Position numbers and translations under genes: made by a program. The notes beneath the pieces were generated by a model. The model did no database searches and was not told the DNA's origin. It saw nothing but the letters and a program-made list of their open reading frames with translations. Positions 8,797 to 17,972 of a DNA stretch of 45,493 nt are shown one piece after another. This stretch comes from Microbulbifer taiwanensis (lineage in GTDB: Bacteria > Pseudomonadota > Gammaproteobacteria > Pseudomonadales > Cellvibrionaceae), in NCBI RefSeq assembly GCF_014904815.1, contig NZ_JACZFR010000031.1, positions 1 through 45,493 on the forward strand, given 5' to 3'. How positions within the stretch are numbered: position 1 is the stretch's first letter; the number at the start of each line of letters is the position of its first letter.

Positions 8797-9756
8797 ATGA
8801 AAAAGACCGTTATTTCCCTGGCTGTTGCCGCCATGGTTCCCGCATTTGCCAGTGCCCAGGAATCCGAAATCATCGATTTCTACGGCAAGGCCAATGTGGA
8901 TTTCCAGTCCGCCGATGAGGGCGACGGCGCCACCACCGATATCAAGAGCAACGCCTCCCGCCTGGGTGTCAAGGGCGAGCTGCCGCTCGACGGTATTGGT
9001 GGCACAGGAGGCCTCAAGGGTATCTACAAGATGGAATACCAGGTAGATATCGATGGCGAAGCCGAGGACACCTTCGAGCAACGCAACATCTACGCCGGTC
9101 TGGAAGGCGGATTCGGCCAGGTGATCGGCGGCAAGTTCGATACCCCGCTGAAAGTCGCCCAGAAAAAAGTCGACCTGTTCAACGACCTCGAAGGCGATAT
9201 CAAGAGCATCATCACCAAGAGCGACAACCGCGAGTCCAACAACCTGCAGTACACCACCCCGTCCTTCGGCGGCTTCAAGGTGTCCGCGGCCTATATCAGC
9301 CACCGCGACGAAGTGATCGGTATCGACGAATTCGACCGGGAGATCACCCGCGAAAACGGCACCTCCGTGTCCCTGGCCTACGACAACAACGGCGTCTACC
9401 TGGCCTACGCCTACGACCAGGACGTGGAAGCCAATGACTGGGACGTGCAGCGCATGGTGGCCCAGTACAGCATCGGCCCGGTACAGGTCGGCGCCCTGTT
9501 CGAAGAGCAGGAAAAAGCTGACGGCAGCACCCAGGACGGCTGGATGACCTCCATTGCCTACAAGATCAACCAGTGGACCGCCAAGGCCCAGTACGGCCAG
9601 TCCGACATCGTCGTAACCGACGGCGAAACCTACAGCCTGGGCCTGGACTACAAACTGTCCAGCGCGGCCAAGGTCTTTGCCTTCTACACTGACGAAACCG
9701 CTGCGGACGACTACGAGCGCAACTACGTCGGAATCGGCACCGAATTCAAGTTCTGA
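8797..9756 (+). CDS. Gram-negative general porin
   Basis: This is a 319-residue outer-membrane beta-barrel porin of the Gram-negative porin family found in Neisseria, Vibrio and Microbulbifer relatives. A signal peptide MKKTVISLAVAAMVPAFASA ends at ASA|QE. The mature protein opens with IDFYGKANVDFQ, the usual first strand, contains NASRLGVKGE and LEGGFGQVIGGKFDTP, and ends in aromatic phenylalanine (GIGTEFKF) as needed for BAM assembly. The sequence is strongly acidic (many Asp/Glu), in keeping with a marine organism and cation preference. It is monocistronic: divergent from comEC, followed at once by a strong terminator. Confidence 0.93.
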   Translation: MKKTVISLAVAAMVPAFASAQESEIIDFYGKANVDFQSADEGDGATTDIKSNASRLGVKGELPLDGIGGTGGLKGIYKMEYQVDIDGEAEDTFEQRNIYAGLEGGFGQVIGGKFDTPLKVAQKKVDLFNDLEGDIKSIITKSDNRESNNLQYTTPSFGGFKVSAAYISHRDEVIGIDEFDREITRENGTSVSLAYDNNGVYLAYAYDQDVEANDWDVQRMVAQYSIGPVQVGALFEEQEKADGSTQDGWMTSIAYKINQWTAKAQYGQSDIVVTDGETYSLGLDYKLSSAAKVFAFYTDETAADDYERNYVGIGTEFKF

Positions 9757-9777
9757 TCGGATTTGATCTCGTGCAAA

Positions 9778-9812
9778 TAAAAAGCCCCGGTGTCACAGCC
9801 GGGGCTTTTTCG
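9778..9812 (+). terminator. Rho-independent terminator of the porin gene
   Basis: AAAAAGCCCCGG, a short loop and CCGGGGCTTTTT form a perfect GC-rich stem followed by a T run, starting about 20 bp after the porin stop. The flanking A and T runs would let it act in both directions. Confidence 0.92.
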
Positions 9813-9832
9813 TTGCGAGAGATCAATCGCGG

Positions 9833-10340
9833 CCATGGGCGTATGGCCGCCCCGCCGCTCCTACAATGGCTCGTCATACCGGCGAATGCCGGTATCCAGT
9901 TCGGGGGCACCTGGATTCCGGCCTGCGCCGGAATGACGACTGAACGCTCCTGTAGGGGCGGATGGCCACCCCGCCATTCCTACATTGGCTCGCCATACCG
10001 GCGAATGCCGGTATCCAGTTCGGGGCACCTGGATTCCGGCCTGCGCCGGAATGACGACTGAATGCTCCTATAGGGGCGGATGGCCGCCCCGCCGTTCCTA
10101 CATTAGCTTGTCATACCGGCGAATGCCGGTATCCAGTTTGGGGGCACCTGGATTCCGGCCTGCGCCGGAATGACGACTGAATGCTCCTATAGGGGCGGAT
10201 GGCCGCCCCGCCGTTCCTACATTGGCTCGTCATACCGGCGAATGCCGGTATCCAGTTCGGGAGCACCTGGATTCCGGCCTGCGCCGGAATGACGACTGAA
10301 TGCTCCTATAGGGGCGGCGTGGCGGCCATCCACCCACGGC
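9833..10340. repeat. Tandem array of four ~119-bp compound palindromic repeats
   Basis: The motif CATACCGGCGAATGCCGGTA starts at 9875, 9994, 10112 and 10231, a period of 118-119 bp. Each unit holds three palindromes: a GGGGCGG...CCGCCCC type, TACCGGCGAATGCCGGTA, and GGATTCCGGCCTGCGCCGGAATGACG. Units differ by only a few substitutions, indicating recent tandem amplification. The array fills the gap between the porin terminator and the convergent prpD stop. Single copies of the same palindromes occur at 13.9 and 42.5-42.7 kb. Short open frames here are repeat-derived. Confidence 0.93.
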
Positions 10341-10351
10341 CGCGATAAATG

Positions 10352-11836
10352 TCAGATCACAAACAAATCCATAAACTCGTGCACCGGCGTCTGCTCCAGC
10401 TTCTGCCGATCCCTGCACAATGCAAAGATCTCCTCACAGCGCACAGGCGGAAAACGCGTAGCCAGATTTCCCCGAAACTTCTCCTTCAACAACGGAATCC
10501 CCTCCTTCCTGCGCCGCCGGTGCCCTATCGGATACTCCACCTCGACTTTTTCCGTCGAAGAACCATCGGTAAAGAACACCTGCACCGCGTTGGCGATTGA
10601 ACGCTTGTCTGGATCCAGATACTCCCGTGAATAACGCTTGTCCTCAACCACTTCCATTTTGCTGCGCAGTTCATCTATCTCCGGATGCGCCGTGTGAAAA
10701 CCATCCTCATAGTGCTCCGCCACCAGGTCGCCAAACAACAGTGGCACCGCCGTCATATATTGCAGACAGTGATCCCGATCCGCCGCATTGGCCAGCGGCC
10801 CCTCCTTGGAAATAATGCGGATCGCCGACTCATGGGTGGTAATCACCACTCGGTCTATCTCTTCGATGCGACTCTTTACCTGCGGGTGCAGCAACACTGC
10901 CGCCTCGCAAGCAGTTTGGCTGTGGAATTCGGCCGGGAAGGAGATTTTGAACAGAATATTTTCCATCACATAGCTGCCGAAAGGCCGCTGGAATTTAAAC
11001 TGCCGCTCCGCCCCCACCTTGATTTTCTGGTCGGCGACGGTCTTGCTGAAGCACACATCGTAAAAACCCCACTGCTTCGCCGTCAGCGCAGCGGGAATCC
11101 CCATCTCCCCGCGCATCGCAATATCCGCCAGGCGCACACCGCGGGAAGTGGCATCCCCCGCGGCCCAGGATTTGCGCGAGCCGGCGTTGGGGGCGTGGCG
11201 ATAGGTGCGCAGCGCACTGCCATCCACCCAGGCGTGGGACAAGGCCGCCATCACCTGCTTGCGGTTGGCGCCCCTCAGCTTTGCCGCCACCGCCGTGGAG
11301 GCGACGCGCACCAGCAATACATGATCCAGGCCGACGCGATTGAAACTGTTCTCCAGCGCCAGCACCCCCTGGATCTCGTGGGCGCGGATCATTGCGTCCA
11401 GCACCTCGCGCATGAGCAGTGGCTTTTTACCCCTGGATACATTCTTTTGCGACAGGTAATCCGCTACCGCCAGGATAGCGCCAAGGTTGTCGGACGGATG
11501 TCCCCACTCCGCCGCCAGCCAGGTATCGTTGTAATCCAGCCAGCGCAGGATACAGCCGATATCCCAGGCCGCCTTGACCGGATCGAGGCGGAACTGGGTG
11601 CCCGGCACCCGCGCACCATTGGGCACAAGCGTGCCCTCGACAATCGGCCCCAGATGCTTGGTGCACTCCGGAAAACGCAACGCCAGCAGGCCGCAACCCA
11701 GAGTGTCCATCAGGCAGTTGCGCGCCGTATCCCAGGCCTCGTCGAAGTCTATGTGGTAATTGAGGACGTAATCGGCGATATCCTGGATCACCTGGTCGTA
11801 GTCCGGGCGGATATTCAGGTCTACATTGGCGCTCAT
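10352..11836 (-). CDS. prpD: 2-methylcitrate dehydratase PrpD
   Basis: PrpD belongs to the MmgE/PrpD family and dehydrates 2-methylcitrate in the methylcitrate cycle that oxidises propionyl-CoA. The 494-residue product is full length and carries family blocks such as [17 protein letters not shown] (residues ~45-61), [28 protein letters not shown] and [16 protein letters not shown]. The ATG at 11836 has a good GGAG site 7 bp upstream. AcnD and PrpF are usually encoded alongside PrpD. Here they lie 29 kb away on the same strand at 41.3-45.4 kb, so the pathway locus is split. In AcnD/PrpF organisms PrpD can still act on the other stereoisomer or as an accessory enzyme. Confidence 0.95.
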   Translation of the reverse strand: MSANVDLNIRPDYDQVIQDIADYVLNYHIDFDEAWDTARNCLMDTLGCGLLALRFPECTKHLGPIVEGTLVPNGARVPGTQFRLDPVKAAWDIGCILRWLDYNDTWLAAEWGHPSDNLGAILAVADYLSQKNVSRGKKPLLMREVLDAMIRAHEIQGVLALENSFNRVGLDHVLLVRVASTAVAAKLRGANRKQVMAALSHAWVDGSALRTYRHAPNAGSRKSWAAGDATSRGVRLADIAMRGEMGIPAALTAKQWGFYDVCFSKTVADQKIKVGAERQFKFQRPFGSYVMENILFKISFPAEFHSQTACEAAVLLHPQVKSRIEEIDRVVITTHESAIRIISKEGPLANAADRDHCLQYMTAVPLLFGDLVAEHYEDGFHTAHPEIDELRSKMEVVEDKRYSREYLDPDKRSIANAVQVFFTDGSSTEKVEVEYPIGHRRRRKEGIPLLKEKFRGNLATRFPPVRCEEIFALCRDRQKLEQTPVHEFMDLFVI

Positions 11837-11844
11837 TTCTAAGC

Positions 11845-11946
11845 TCCGGCACGGATTTGTAGGAGCGGCCCATGGCCGCGATAGATTTTTCCGGTTGGCA
11901 CAGCCCGATCGCGGCCAACGGCGGGTGGCCGCCCCGCCGCTCCTAC
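11845..11946. repeat. Palindromic repeat upstream of prpD, shared with acnD
   Basis: TGTAGGAGCGGCCCATGGCCGCGAT begins at about 11859 and the complementary CCGCCCCGCCGCTCCTACAG ends it near 11946, giving a long imperfect hairpin. Its first ~43 bp nearly match the sequence at 45411-45455 just upstream of acnD. It lies only about 10 bp upstream of the prpD ribosome-binding site region, so it is part of the prpD 5' untranslated region or promoter area. Confidence 0.8.
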
Positions 11947-12043
11947 AGTTCCAGTAGAAAGTTCTGATGCCCGCGGATACCAGAGAGAATAGATAACGCG
12001 AACGGACTTCACGAACAGCTGTTCCCGCCCGCTCCCACCGAAC

Positions 12044-13246
12044 TCAGCCGCCGTACCCCGTCATTTCCAGATATCCCTCGCCGGTATGGCTCCCGCTGAC
12101 AGCGACAGGCCCTTCCCAATAGCGCAGCGCACCCGGATTCCAGTAATCCCCCGGCCAGGAACGAATCTCGAGATCCAATTCGGCTGACGGCACTTTCAAT
12201 CGCCAGACCACCGGCACCTCGCCGAGGCGGCTGTCGCGGTACTCGACTGGCTGCAGGCTGAACTCGTCGGCTCCCAGTGACCGCGCGCTCCCATCGGTGG
12301 CAACCAGGGTGCCCGAATAGAAATCTTCCGCACCGCGCACCCGGAACAGCATCAGGTGACGGCCGTCTTCCAGATGCAGTGCCATCCAGTCCCAACCCTG
12401 CTGGTCCGCCATGAGATACTGGCTGCTCCACTCCCGATCAAACCAGCCCTGCCCACGCACGGTGAAACGCTCACCGTCAATGACTACCTCTCCGTCAATC
12501 GCCTGCAGCGGAAAACTGAAATACATGGAGCCGCCGCCAGAAGCGGACTTGGCGCTGAAGCCGTGCTCACCATGCAGCACTGGTATCGGACTTGGCTGTA
12601 TCTGCAGGCGGTAGCTGAAATCCTCGGCCGCCACAGAAAGCTTCCAGACGCCGCGGGGGCGGCTGTCGAGCTGCCAGTTATCGATCCAGGCCTCGAACGA
12701 CTGCGCGGTTACGCCGGCCTGGCCGGTGCCGCCGCGGGCGCTGCGGGATGCAAAGCGGTGATCTTCCGGGCGGCTCAGTGCCGCGTGGGCCAGCCAGAGT
12801 TCATTGCGCCGCCAGCCCGGCTCTTTTTCTTCGTAGGGGCCGGGTCGCAGGCCGTTGCGGAACAGTGTCCACTGCACGCCGAACTTCTTGTCATCGGCAC
12901 TGCGCAGGTTGGCGGTCAGGTACCACCACTCGAGGCGGTACTGCGGGTGCGGGCCCAAATCCTCTGGCAAACTAATGGTCATCCCCGGCACTGCCTGGCG
13001 AAATCCCTGCGGCGGGTCTCTCAGAGCACGGAAAGAGGATTCGCGCTCGGCGTCTCTTCCGCAACCGGTTAGCACCAAGACGATGAGCAGAGCAGCTATA
13101 TAAATCGCGCTCGCAGGGTGCGCCGTGCGCACCAAAAGGTTTAAAACCCGCACCAGCCCTGAGCGGTGCGCACGGCGCACCCTACCGCACAAACCAGATC
13201 CGCTATTACTAGCGGTGCCCAGCAATATCCGGCCCGGCCTATTCAT
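12044..13246 (-). CDS. AttH/CrtC-like lipocalin-domain lipoprotein
   Basis: This resembles the predicted secreted hydrolase family related to carotenoid 1,2-hydratase CrtC and Agrobacterium AttH, which accompanies an ABC ATPase and FtsX-like permease, as here. Typical blocks are YRLEWWYLTANL, FGVQWTLFR, VRGQGWFDREWSSQ and GWDWMALHLEDGR. A lipobox (VLTGC, Cys62) follows a hydrophobic stretch, so it is probably a membrane-anchored periplasmic lipoprotein. The ATG at 13246 overlaps the permease stop (ATGAATAG), supporting coupled translation, but places 61 residues before the lipobox cysteine. Residues ~21-45 are encoded by an inserted palindromic repeat. A GTG at 13132 would give a normal 23-residue signal but lacks a ribosome-binding site. 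Substrate unknown. Confidence 0.8.
   Translation of the reverse strand: MNRPGRILLGTASNSGSGLCGRVRRAHRSGLVRVLNLLVRTAHPASAIYIAALLIVLVLTGCGRDAERESSFRALRDPPQGFRQAVPGMTISLPEDLGPHPQYRLEWWYLTANLRSADDKKFGVQWTLFRNGLRPGPYEEKEPGWRRNELWLAHAALSRPEDHRFASRSARGGTGQAGVTAQSFEAWIDNWQLDSRPRGVWKLSVAAEDFSYRLQIQPSPIPVLHGEHGFSAKSASGGGSMYFSFPLQAIDGEVVIDGERFTVRGQGWFDREWSSQYLMADQQGWDWMALHLEDGRHLMLFRVRGAEDFYSGTLVATDGSARSLGADEFSLQPVEYRDSRLGEVPVVWRLKVPSAELDLEIRSWPGDYWNPGALRYWEGPVAVSGSHTGEGYLEMTGYGG
13113..13185. repeat. MITE-like palindrome inside the AttH-like gene
   Basis: Perfect 18-bp terminal inverted repeats (GGGTGCGCCGTGCGCACC at 13116-13133, complement at 13165-13182) enclose a short AT-richer centre. A diverged copy with the same GTAGGGTGCGCC-type ends lies at 42593-42670. 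This copy falls within the 5' part of the coding sequence at 12044-13246, upstream of its lipoprotein signal. Confidence 0.9.
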
Positions 13247-15710
13247 TCTTCAGTGTCTCCAGCCGCACCGGATTGCCCACCAGCGCACCCACAAAAGCGC
13301 CAATCACCAGGCACGCCAGCCACACCTGCAACCAGAATCCCGGATACAGATGCAGCGGCAGGGCCCAACCAAAAGCGACGGGATTGACCCGAGCCACCAG
13401 CACCCAGCCGAGGAAAATCCCCAGCGGCGTCGCCAGCAGCGCCAGCAGCCCCGTAACCAACATGCTGTGCGCAATCAATCTCCCGCGCAGGCTTTTTCGC
13501 CGCACACCGTACACATACAGCAGGGTATAGCTCCCCTGCCGCAGACGGAAAATCACCAGCCCCATCAACGCCAGGGCCGTGCCCGCCAGTGCCAGCGTCA
13601 GGATGTTCAGCATGTGCGTCATCTGGAAGGTACGGGCAAAGGCGGTGTTGGCCCCCCGCTTCAGCCCCGCCTGATCACGAAGGCGACTGCCGGCCAGCCA
13701 CGGGTATTCCGACCGCCAGTCTCGCCAGGAGATCTTGTCGATGTCCTCCACGCCCAACACAAAAGTGGCATAGCGATCGGGCAGCGCGTCCGGAACAATC
13801 GCGAGTGGCAGCATCAACTCGCCCTCGGGCCGGCCGTAGTCGGCGTAGATGCCGATCACCTCGCGCGTATGTAACTCTTGGGCGCCGTTGGAAATTCGTG
13901 TCTCGTCACCCCCGCGCAGACGGGGGTCCAGTGGCTGCGGGGATTCTGGATTCCCGCCTGCGCGGGAATGACGATTTGGAGTTACGCTCGCCCCTCCAAA
14001 GTGGAAACGGATCCTATCGCCCACGGCCAGGGACTGCCGGCGGGCCAGCTGCTCGTTGATCAGCACGCCCCGCGTCGGCAGTGCCACCCAGTGGTTAGGT
14101 ACTGCGTCAAGAAATGGCCAGTCCCTCAGCAGCGGCGAGGCCGGATCGATCGCCAGAACATCTACCTGCAATCCGTCCAGCAGTGCTCGACCACGCACCA
14201 TTGGCAACACCGTCGTCACCCCGGGCAGGCCCCGCAGCCGTTCGCTCCACTCAGCAGAATCCAGCGGCCGGCCGGGATCCAGATAGAGATCGCCCTGCAA
14301 TCGCTGGTCGAGCCAGCGGGCAAAGGTGGATTCGAAGCCGGTGACCATCGCCTGCACCCCGATGGCGGTGGCGATGGCAAATGCCAGCGCCGTCAGCGGC
14401 AGGCTCAACAGCCGGCACAGGGCCCGCATCTCGGAGCAGGACCACTCCAATAGCGGCTGCCGGCAGTGGCGCTCGGCCCGCGCCAGCAGCCGGTTCAGCA
14501 ATTCGGGCAGCAGCAGGCCGGCGCCGATCAGGCATCCCAGGGTGGCCAGGAATATCAGCCACAGCCGGCCCGTCAACAACAACACCAGCAATGACACAGT
14601 GACGAGCAGCAGCGCCCCCAACCAGCGCCAGCGGACCATCGGCTCCCTACCCTCCCGCTCCCGCCGCAGCATCAGCAGATCGGCGCAGGCCCAGCCGACC
14701 ACCAGCGCCAGTATCAGTACCATACCGAGCCAGGTTTCCGCGGAGGGAGCGCCCCTGGCCAGGATATCGACACTGAAAAGCCCTTGCAGAGTGCCCTGGA
14801 ATCCGTCCGCCATCGCCGATGCCAGCCGCTCGCCCAGCCACAGTCCCAGAGTGCCGCCGACCAGCGCAACCAGCAGCACTTCCACGACCAGCGCCAGGCG
14901 CAATTGCACCGGTCGTACACCGAGCCGCACCAGTATCTCCAGGCTGCGACGCCGCTGCTCCAGCGCAAAGCGGTAGACACTGCGCACCAGTAGCGCCGCC
15001 ACCAGCAGCGCCAGAGCCCCCAGTGCATCGAGGCTGAGCAGGAAGGCTTCCACCAGCGGCTCCGGTTCCACACCGTAGTCTTCAACTTGGCCGCGGTAGC
15101 CCTCAGGGAGCGGCAACCTTTCCGCCTCCGCCGCCGGCAGCAGAATCTCGAGTCTGCTGCGCCCGGCGCTCGCCAGTTCGGCGGCTACTGAAATGTCGGT
15201 GAGCAGCTGTCCGCGCGGCAGGCCGTCAAATTCTTCGAACTGATAGTCCCCGCCGCCCGGCAGCGACAACTGCCGCCAGCGCGCCAGGTCTGTGGCGCTG
15301 CCGAGCAGGGTTGGGCGATCGAACCCGGCGAGCAATTGGCTGGCGACCGGCGCGCGCTCCTCTGGCTGCCGACTATACTGCCGCAGGCAATCGGCACTGA
15401 ATGGATCTATACCGATAACGGCGGGTATCTCACTCCCGGCGAAACGCACCTCCAGCCGCGGCGACACACAGAGCCCCGCCCGGCGCAGCCGCACGAAATC
15501 CTCCACCTCCAACGCACGGCCATCGACGTGCACCACACTCAGCAGCGGCTCCAGCGCCGCCCTGGATTCGGCAACCGCATTCTCCGCCGCGGCCGTCAGC
15601 GAGCGCACCCCGCTCCACAGCATGGCCGCACACACCAGGATCAGCAGCAATCCGGCCAGCTGTCCCGGATGGCGGCGGTAATGGCTCAGGAAGACAGTGC
15701 CGAGTCCCAT
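13239..15710 (-). CDS. FtsX-like ABC transporter permease (AttG/LolC-MacB type)
   Basis: This 823-residue integral membrane protein has the two-module FtsX/MacB layout: an N-terminal helix (~residues 15-34), a large periplasmic domain, a cluster of helices at ~225-400, a second periplasmic region (~440-680), and a final helix set ending about residue 815. It overlaps the ATPase gene upstream by 25 bp and the AttH-like gene downstream by 8 bp, so all three form one operon. The likely job is mechanotransmission or lipoprotein/lipid handling at the inner membrane; no substrate can be named. Residues R580 to D602 are encoded by an exactly 69-bp intergenic-type repeat, leaving the frame open. The family call is good. 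Confidence 0.88.
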   Translation of the reverse strand: MGLGTVFLSHYRRHPGQLAGLLLILVCAAMLWSGVRSLTAAAENAVAESRAALEPLLSVVHVDGRALEVEDFVRLRRAGLCVSPRLEVRFAGSEIPAVIGIDPFSADCLRQYSRQPEERAPVASQLLAGFDRPTLLGSATDLARWRQLSLPGGGDYQFEEFDGLPRGQLLTDISVAAELASAGRSRLEILLPAAEAERLPLPEGYRGQVEDYGVEPEPLVEAFLLSLDALGALALLVAALLVRSVYRFALEQRRRSLEILVRLGVRPVQLRLALVVEVLLVALVGGTLGLWLGERLASAMADGFQGTLQGLFSVDILARGAPSAETWLGMVLILALVVGWACADLLMLRREREGREPMVRWRWLGALLLVTVSLLVLLLTGRLWLIFLATLGCLIGAGLLLPELLNRLLARAERHCRQPLLEWSCSEMRALCRLLSLPLTALAFAIATAIGVQAMVTGFESTFARWLDQRLQGDLYLDPGRPLDSAEWSERLRGLPGVTTVLPMVRGRALLDGLQVDVLAIDPASPLLRDWPFLDAVPNHWVALPTRGVLINEQLARRQSLAVGDRIRFHFGGASVTPNRHSRAGGNPESPQPLDPRLRGGDETRISNGAQELHTREVIGIYADYGRPEGELMLPLAIVPDALPDRYATFVLGVEDIDKISWRDWRSEYPWLAGSRLRDQAGLKRGANTAFARTFQMTHMLNILTLALAGTALALMGLVIFRLRQGSYTLLYVYGVRRKSLRGRLIAHSMLVTGLLALLATPLGIFLGWVLVARVNPVAFGWALPLHLYPGFWLQVWLACLVIGAFVGALVGNPVRLETLKNE
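13905..13973. repeat. Palindromic repeat inserted in frame in the permease gene
   Basis: From GTCACCCCCGCGCAGACGGG to GCCTGCGCGGGAATGACG this segment has the structure of the widespread REP-like repeat seen at 9.9 and 42.5 kb. It is 69 bp, exactly 23 codons, and on the minus strand encodes a peptide starting RHSRAGGNPE and ending LDPRLRGGD, the well-known translation of this class of repeat. Confidence 0.9.
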
Positions 15711-16372
15711 GGGCGCAGGGCTCCTTCCCGCAGTTCAAGAACCTGGTCGCAGCGCTGGGCCAGCTCCGGGTTGTGGGTGACGATCAGTGCGCCCAGCGCC
15801 CGCTCGCGGATGGCGTCAAAGAACAGCGGTGCCACACGCTTGGCAGTGGCATAGTCGAGGCTGCCGGTGGGCTCGTCGGCGAGAATCAATTCCGGCCGCA
15901 TCACAAAGGCACAGGCCAGCGCCGCCCGCTGCCGCTGGCCGCCGGAGAGTTGATCGGGATAGCGGTGTGCCGTGTCGGCAATACCCAGGCGCTCCAGCAG
16001 TATCTCGCCGTCGTGCTCCTGCAGGCCGGCCAGCCCGGCGCGAAAGACGATATTGCGGGCCACCGTAAGCGTGGGGATCAGGTTGCCGTCCTGGAAGAGT
16101 GTGGCGATACGGGTGCGGCGCAATTCGGCCCAGTCGTCGTCATTCAGCTGGGACCGATCGCGGCCGAATAGCCGCAGCTGACCGCTGTCGGGGGCCAGCA
16201 GGCCATTGAGCAGGTTCAGCAGTGTGCTCTTGCCCGAGCCCGAGGGGCCGATCACTGCCACTGCCTCGCCGCGACGCAGATCGAGGGATAATCCGCGTAG
16301 CACGCTGATCTGTTCGCGGCCGGTGCGGTAGGATCTGCTGAGATCCTGGGCCTGTATCAAGGCATCATTCAT
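15686..16372 (-). CDS. ABC transporter ATP-binding protein (LolD/MacB type, AttF-like)
   Basis: This 228-residue ATPase powers the permease encoded by the overlapping downstream gene. Walker A is GPSGSGKST (about residues 42-50), the Q-loop is [13 protein letters not shown], the signature LSGGQRQR, Walker [13 protein letters not shown], and the switch histidine lies in IVTHNPEL. The LIPTLTV motif and the compact size fit the LolD/MacB/FtsE group. It is the first gene of a three-gene minus-strand operon (ATPase, permease, AttH-like lipoprotein) and its ATG borders a 437-bp gap that should contain the operon promoter. The substrate is unknown. Confidence 0.93.
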   Translation of the reverse strand: MNDALIQAQDLSRSYRTGREQISVLRGLSLDLRRGEAVAVIGPSGSGKSTLLNLLNGLLAPDSGQLRLFGRDRSQLNDDDWAELRRTRIATLFQDGNLIPTLTVARNIVFRAGLAGLQEHDGEILLERLGIADTAHRYPDQLSGGQRQRAALACAFVMRPELILADEPTGSLDYATAKRVAPLFFDAIRERALGALIVTHNPELAQRCDQVLELREGALRPWDSALSS

Positions 16373-16809
16373 GGTTTGGTGGAGCTGCCTGATGGACTTC
16401 AGCTAGTTTATCGCACAGGGAGTCACTGCAGAATCAAGGTAGCAGAATCAATTACGCCCATCGAACAAATAAAATCCTCCGCCACACCTGTTGCACTCTT
16501 AGCAATTCAGCCCCAATCACTGGCCACCCATACAGCTGTACGAAAATTCAGCCTTCACTCCGCCTCGAAAACCAAATCCAATGTCACGGAGAAACTACAA
16601 AGGCCATATCAAAACTAAGGCCCGACTCCGTCCGTGCGTTTTATCCCTATATTCTGTGACTTTCCGACTCCCCCTTCTCTTTTTCGATTTTTCTCGACAA
16701 AAGTGTAGAGGAGCGGAGCTTGCCGGAGCAGTTAACAAGTTTTACCATGCGCGGCATATGTAACGCGCCCCCGCAAGGAGCGCCCCACAAGGAATAGTTG
16801 GGACCCGCC
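16373..16809. other. Intergenic region between divergent operons
   Basis: This 437-bp stretch holds no credible gene and should carry promoters for the ABC operon (minus) and the unknown pair (plus). It is more AT-rich than its neighbours. At 16617-16631 the motif AAGGCCCGACTCCGT matches 14 of 15 bases of a sequence at 33601-33615, which there borders the AT-rich island; it is probably a fragment of a dispersed element. Confidence 0.5.
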
Positions 16810-17964
16810 ATGCAATTCAATCAAGACCTCCCCGTTGTCGCCGGACATGCCGCCGGAAAACGCATTCGCTGCACTACCGACCTGATGCCCACCTATCAGC
16901 GCCTGAAGGATGCCGCCGATCGAGGCAATCACTGGCCGCGTATCGCGCTCAGGGAACTCAATGCCCTGACCAGTGGTATGCTGGACAAGAAGAATGTGTA
17001 CGTCCGTCCCGGAAAGCCGGATTATTACGTTGTCTTCCTTCCGGGTATCAAGGCTACGGTCAAGCGCTGGACCAATGATCAATATTGCATCACGGATATG
17101 GATCTGGATGAACGCTATTTTGAGGCGACAAGTCAGGAGAATACCCGGATGGGGCTCTACCGGGTCGCCCCACCTAAGGGCGACGAAGGGTGGACTGCCA
17201 AGTATGTTCAAGGAGGCCGGGTAGCGCCCAAGGCGGGGCGCATGGTTACCGTATCCGACGCAGGCTATTCAAGCGCTGACCATGCAGCCCGGGCGGTGAT
17301 TCCACGAGCGATTAAGGCTCCTGACGTGGCGGGCGCCAGTGTTCGCAACGGTGGCTGCGATCTGCATTTCACTCCTGGCAAAAAGTTAGGCAGCCTAATT
17401 CGCTATAACGCCCTCAACAACGACCAGTGCCGAGGCTCGGCACTGCACCTGGCCTACTCCATGGCCCAGGCCAGGGATATCAAAGATGTCATCTGGTTGG
17501 CGGACAGTGGTGGTTCGCTGGTGCTGACCCAGGCTATGAAGATTCTGGTGGACCAGGGTGTTACCCTTAAAGGCCATACCGCTTATCTGGCCAAGGCCAC
17601 TAGCTCGCCCGGCCAGGCGGTGCGCCTGGCCCACCGGCTGGAAATGACGCTCAACGAAGACTTTGCGGATACAGGCCTGAGCCCGCGGGGCGCATTCAGT
17701 CAGTGGCGGGCGGCCGGCGCACGCTTCGCAGATGAACACGACGCCTACGATAGAGAGCGCCATGCGGACGCCTGGGTTTCCGGTGCCGGCAAAGTGGCTG
17801 CCCCGGTGGGCGCGGTCGCATTTGCTGGCGGCCTAATGGGCGCATCCGTACCCGTCATTGCCTCCATGAGCGCTATTGCTGGGGCGGTGGGATTCGTCGG
17901 AGTCTGGCACAATATTGGGAAAAGTCTGGTGTCAAAAGTCCGCGACAAAGAACTCAAGCGCTGA
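16810..17964 (+). CDS. Unknown protein with glycine/alanine-rich C-terminal membrane segment
   Basis: I do not recognise this 384-residue protein. The ATG at 16810 (MQFNQDLPVV) is chosen over a TTG 12 bases upstream. Residues ~1-130 are mixed, with a YYVVFLPGIKATVKRW segment; the middle has DVIWLADSGGSLVLTQAMKI, an alpha/beta-looking strand-loop-helix; residues ~325-375 form a long Gly/Ala-rich hydrophobic stretch (VAAPVGAVAFAGGLMGASVP and following) that could span the membrane once or twice. No signal peptide is visible. It is followed after 8 bp by a second unknown gene, suggesting a two-gene unit. A soluble domain plus glycine-rich hydrophobic tail would fit an effector with partner, but that is a guess. 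Confidence 0.75.
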   Translation: MQFNQDLPVVAGHAAGKRIRCTTDLMPTYQRLKDAADRGNHWPRIALRELNALTSGMLDKKNVYVRPGKPDYYVVFLPGIKATVKRWTNDQYCITDMDLDERYFEATSQENTRMGLYRVAPPKGDEGWTAKYVQGGRVAPKAGRMVTVSDAGYSSADHAARAVIPRAIKAPDVAGASVRNGGCDLHFTPGKKLGSLIRYNALNNDQCRGSALHLAYSMAQARDIKDVIWLADSGGSLVLTQAMKILVDQGVTLKGHTAYLAKATSSPGQAVRLAHRLEMTLNEDFADTGLSPRGAFSQWRAAGARFADEHDAYDRERHADAWVSGAGKVAAPVGAVAFAGGLMGASVPVIASMSAIAGAVGFVGVWHNIGKSLVSKVRDKELKR

Positions 17965-17972
17965 GGTCCCCT

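Noticed and set aside
9771..10173. Open frames of 96 and 62 codons across the tandem array
   Set aside because: They are translations of the palindromic repeats (recurring FRPAPE or ACAGMT-type peptides) and lack ribosome-binding sites.
9833..10340. Regular repeats that could suggest a CRISPR array
   Set aside because: The repeated units are contiguous ~119-bp tandem copies with no unique spacers between short repeats, and no cas genes are present.
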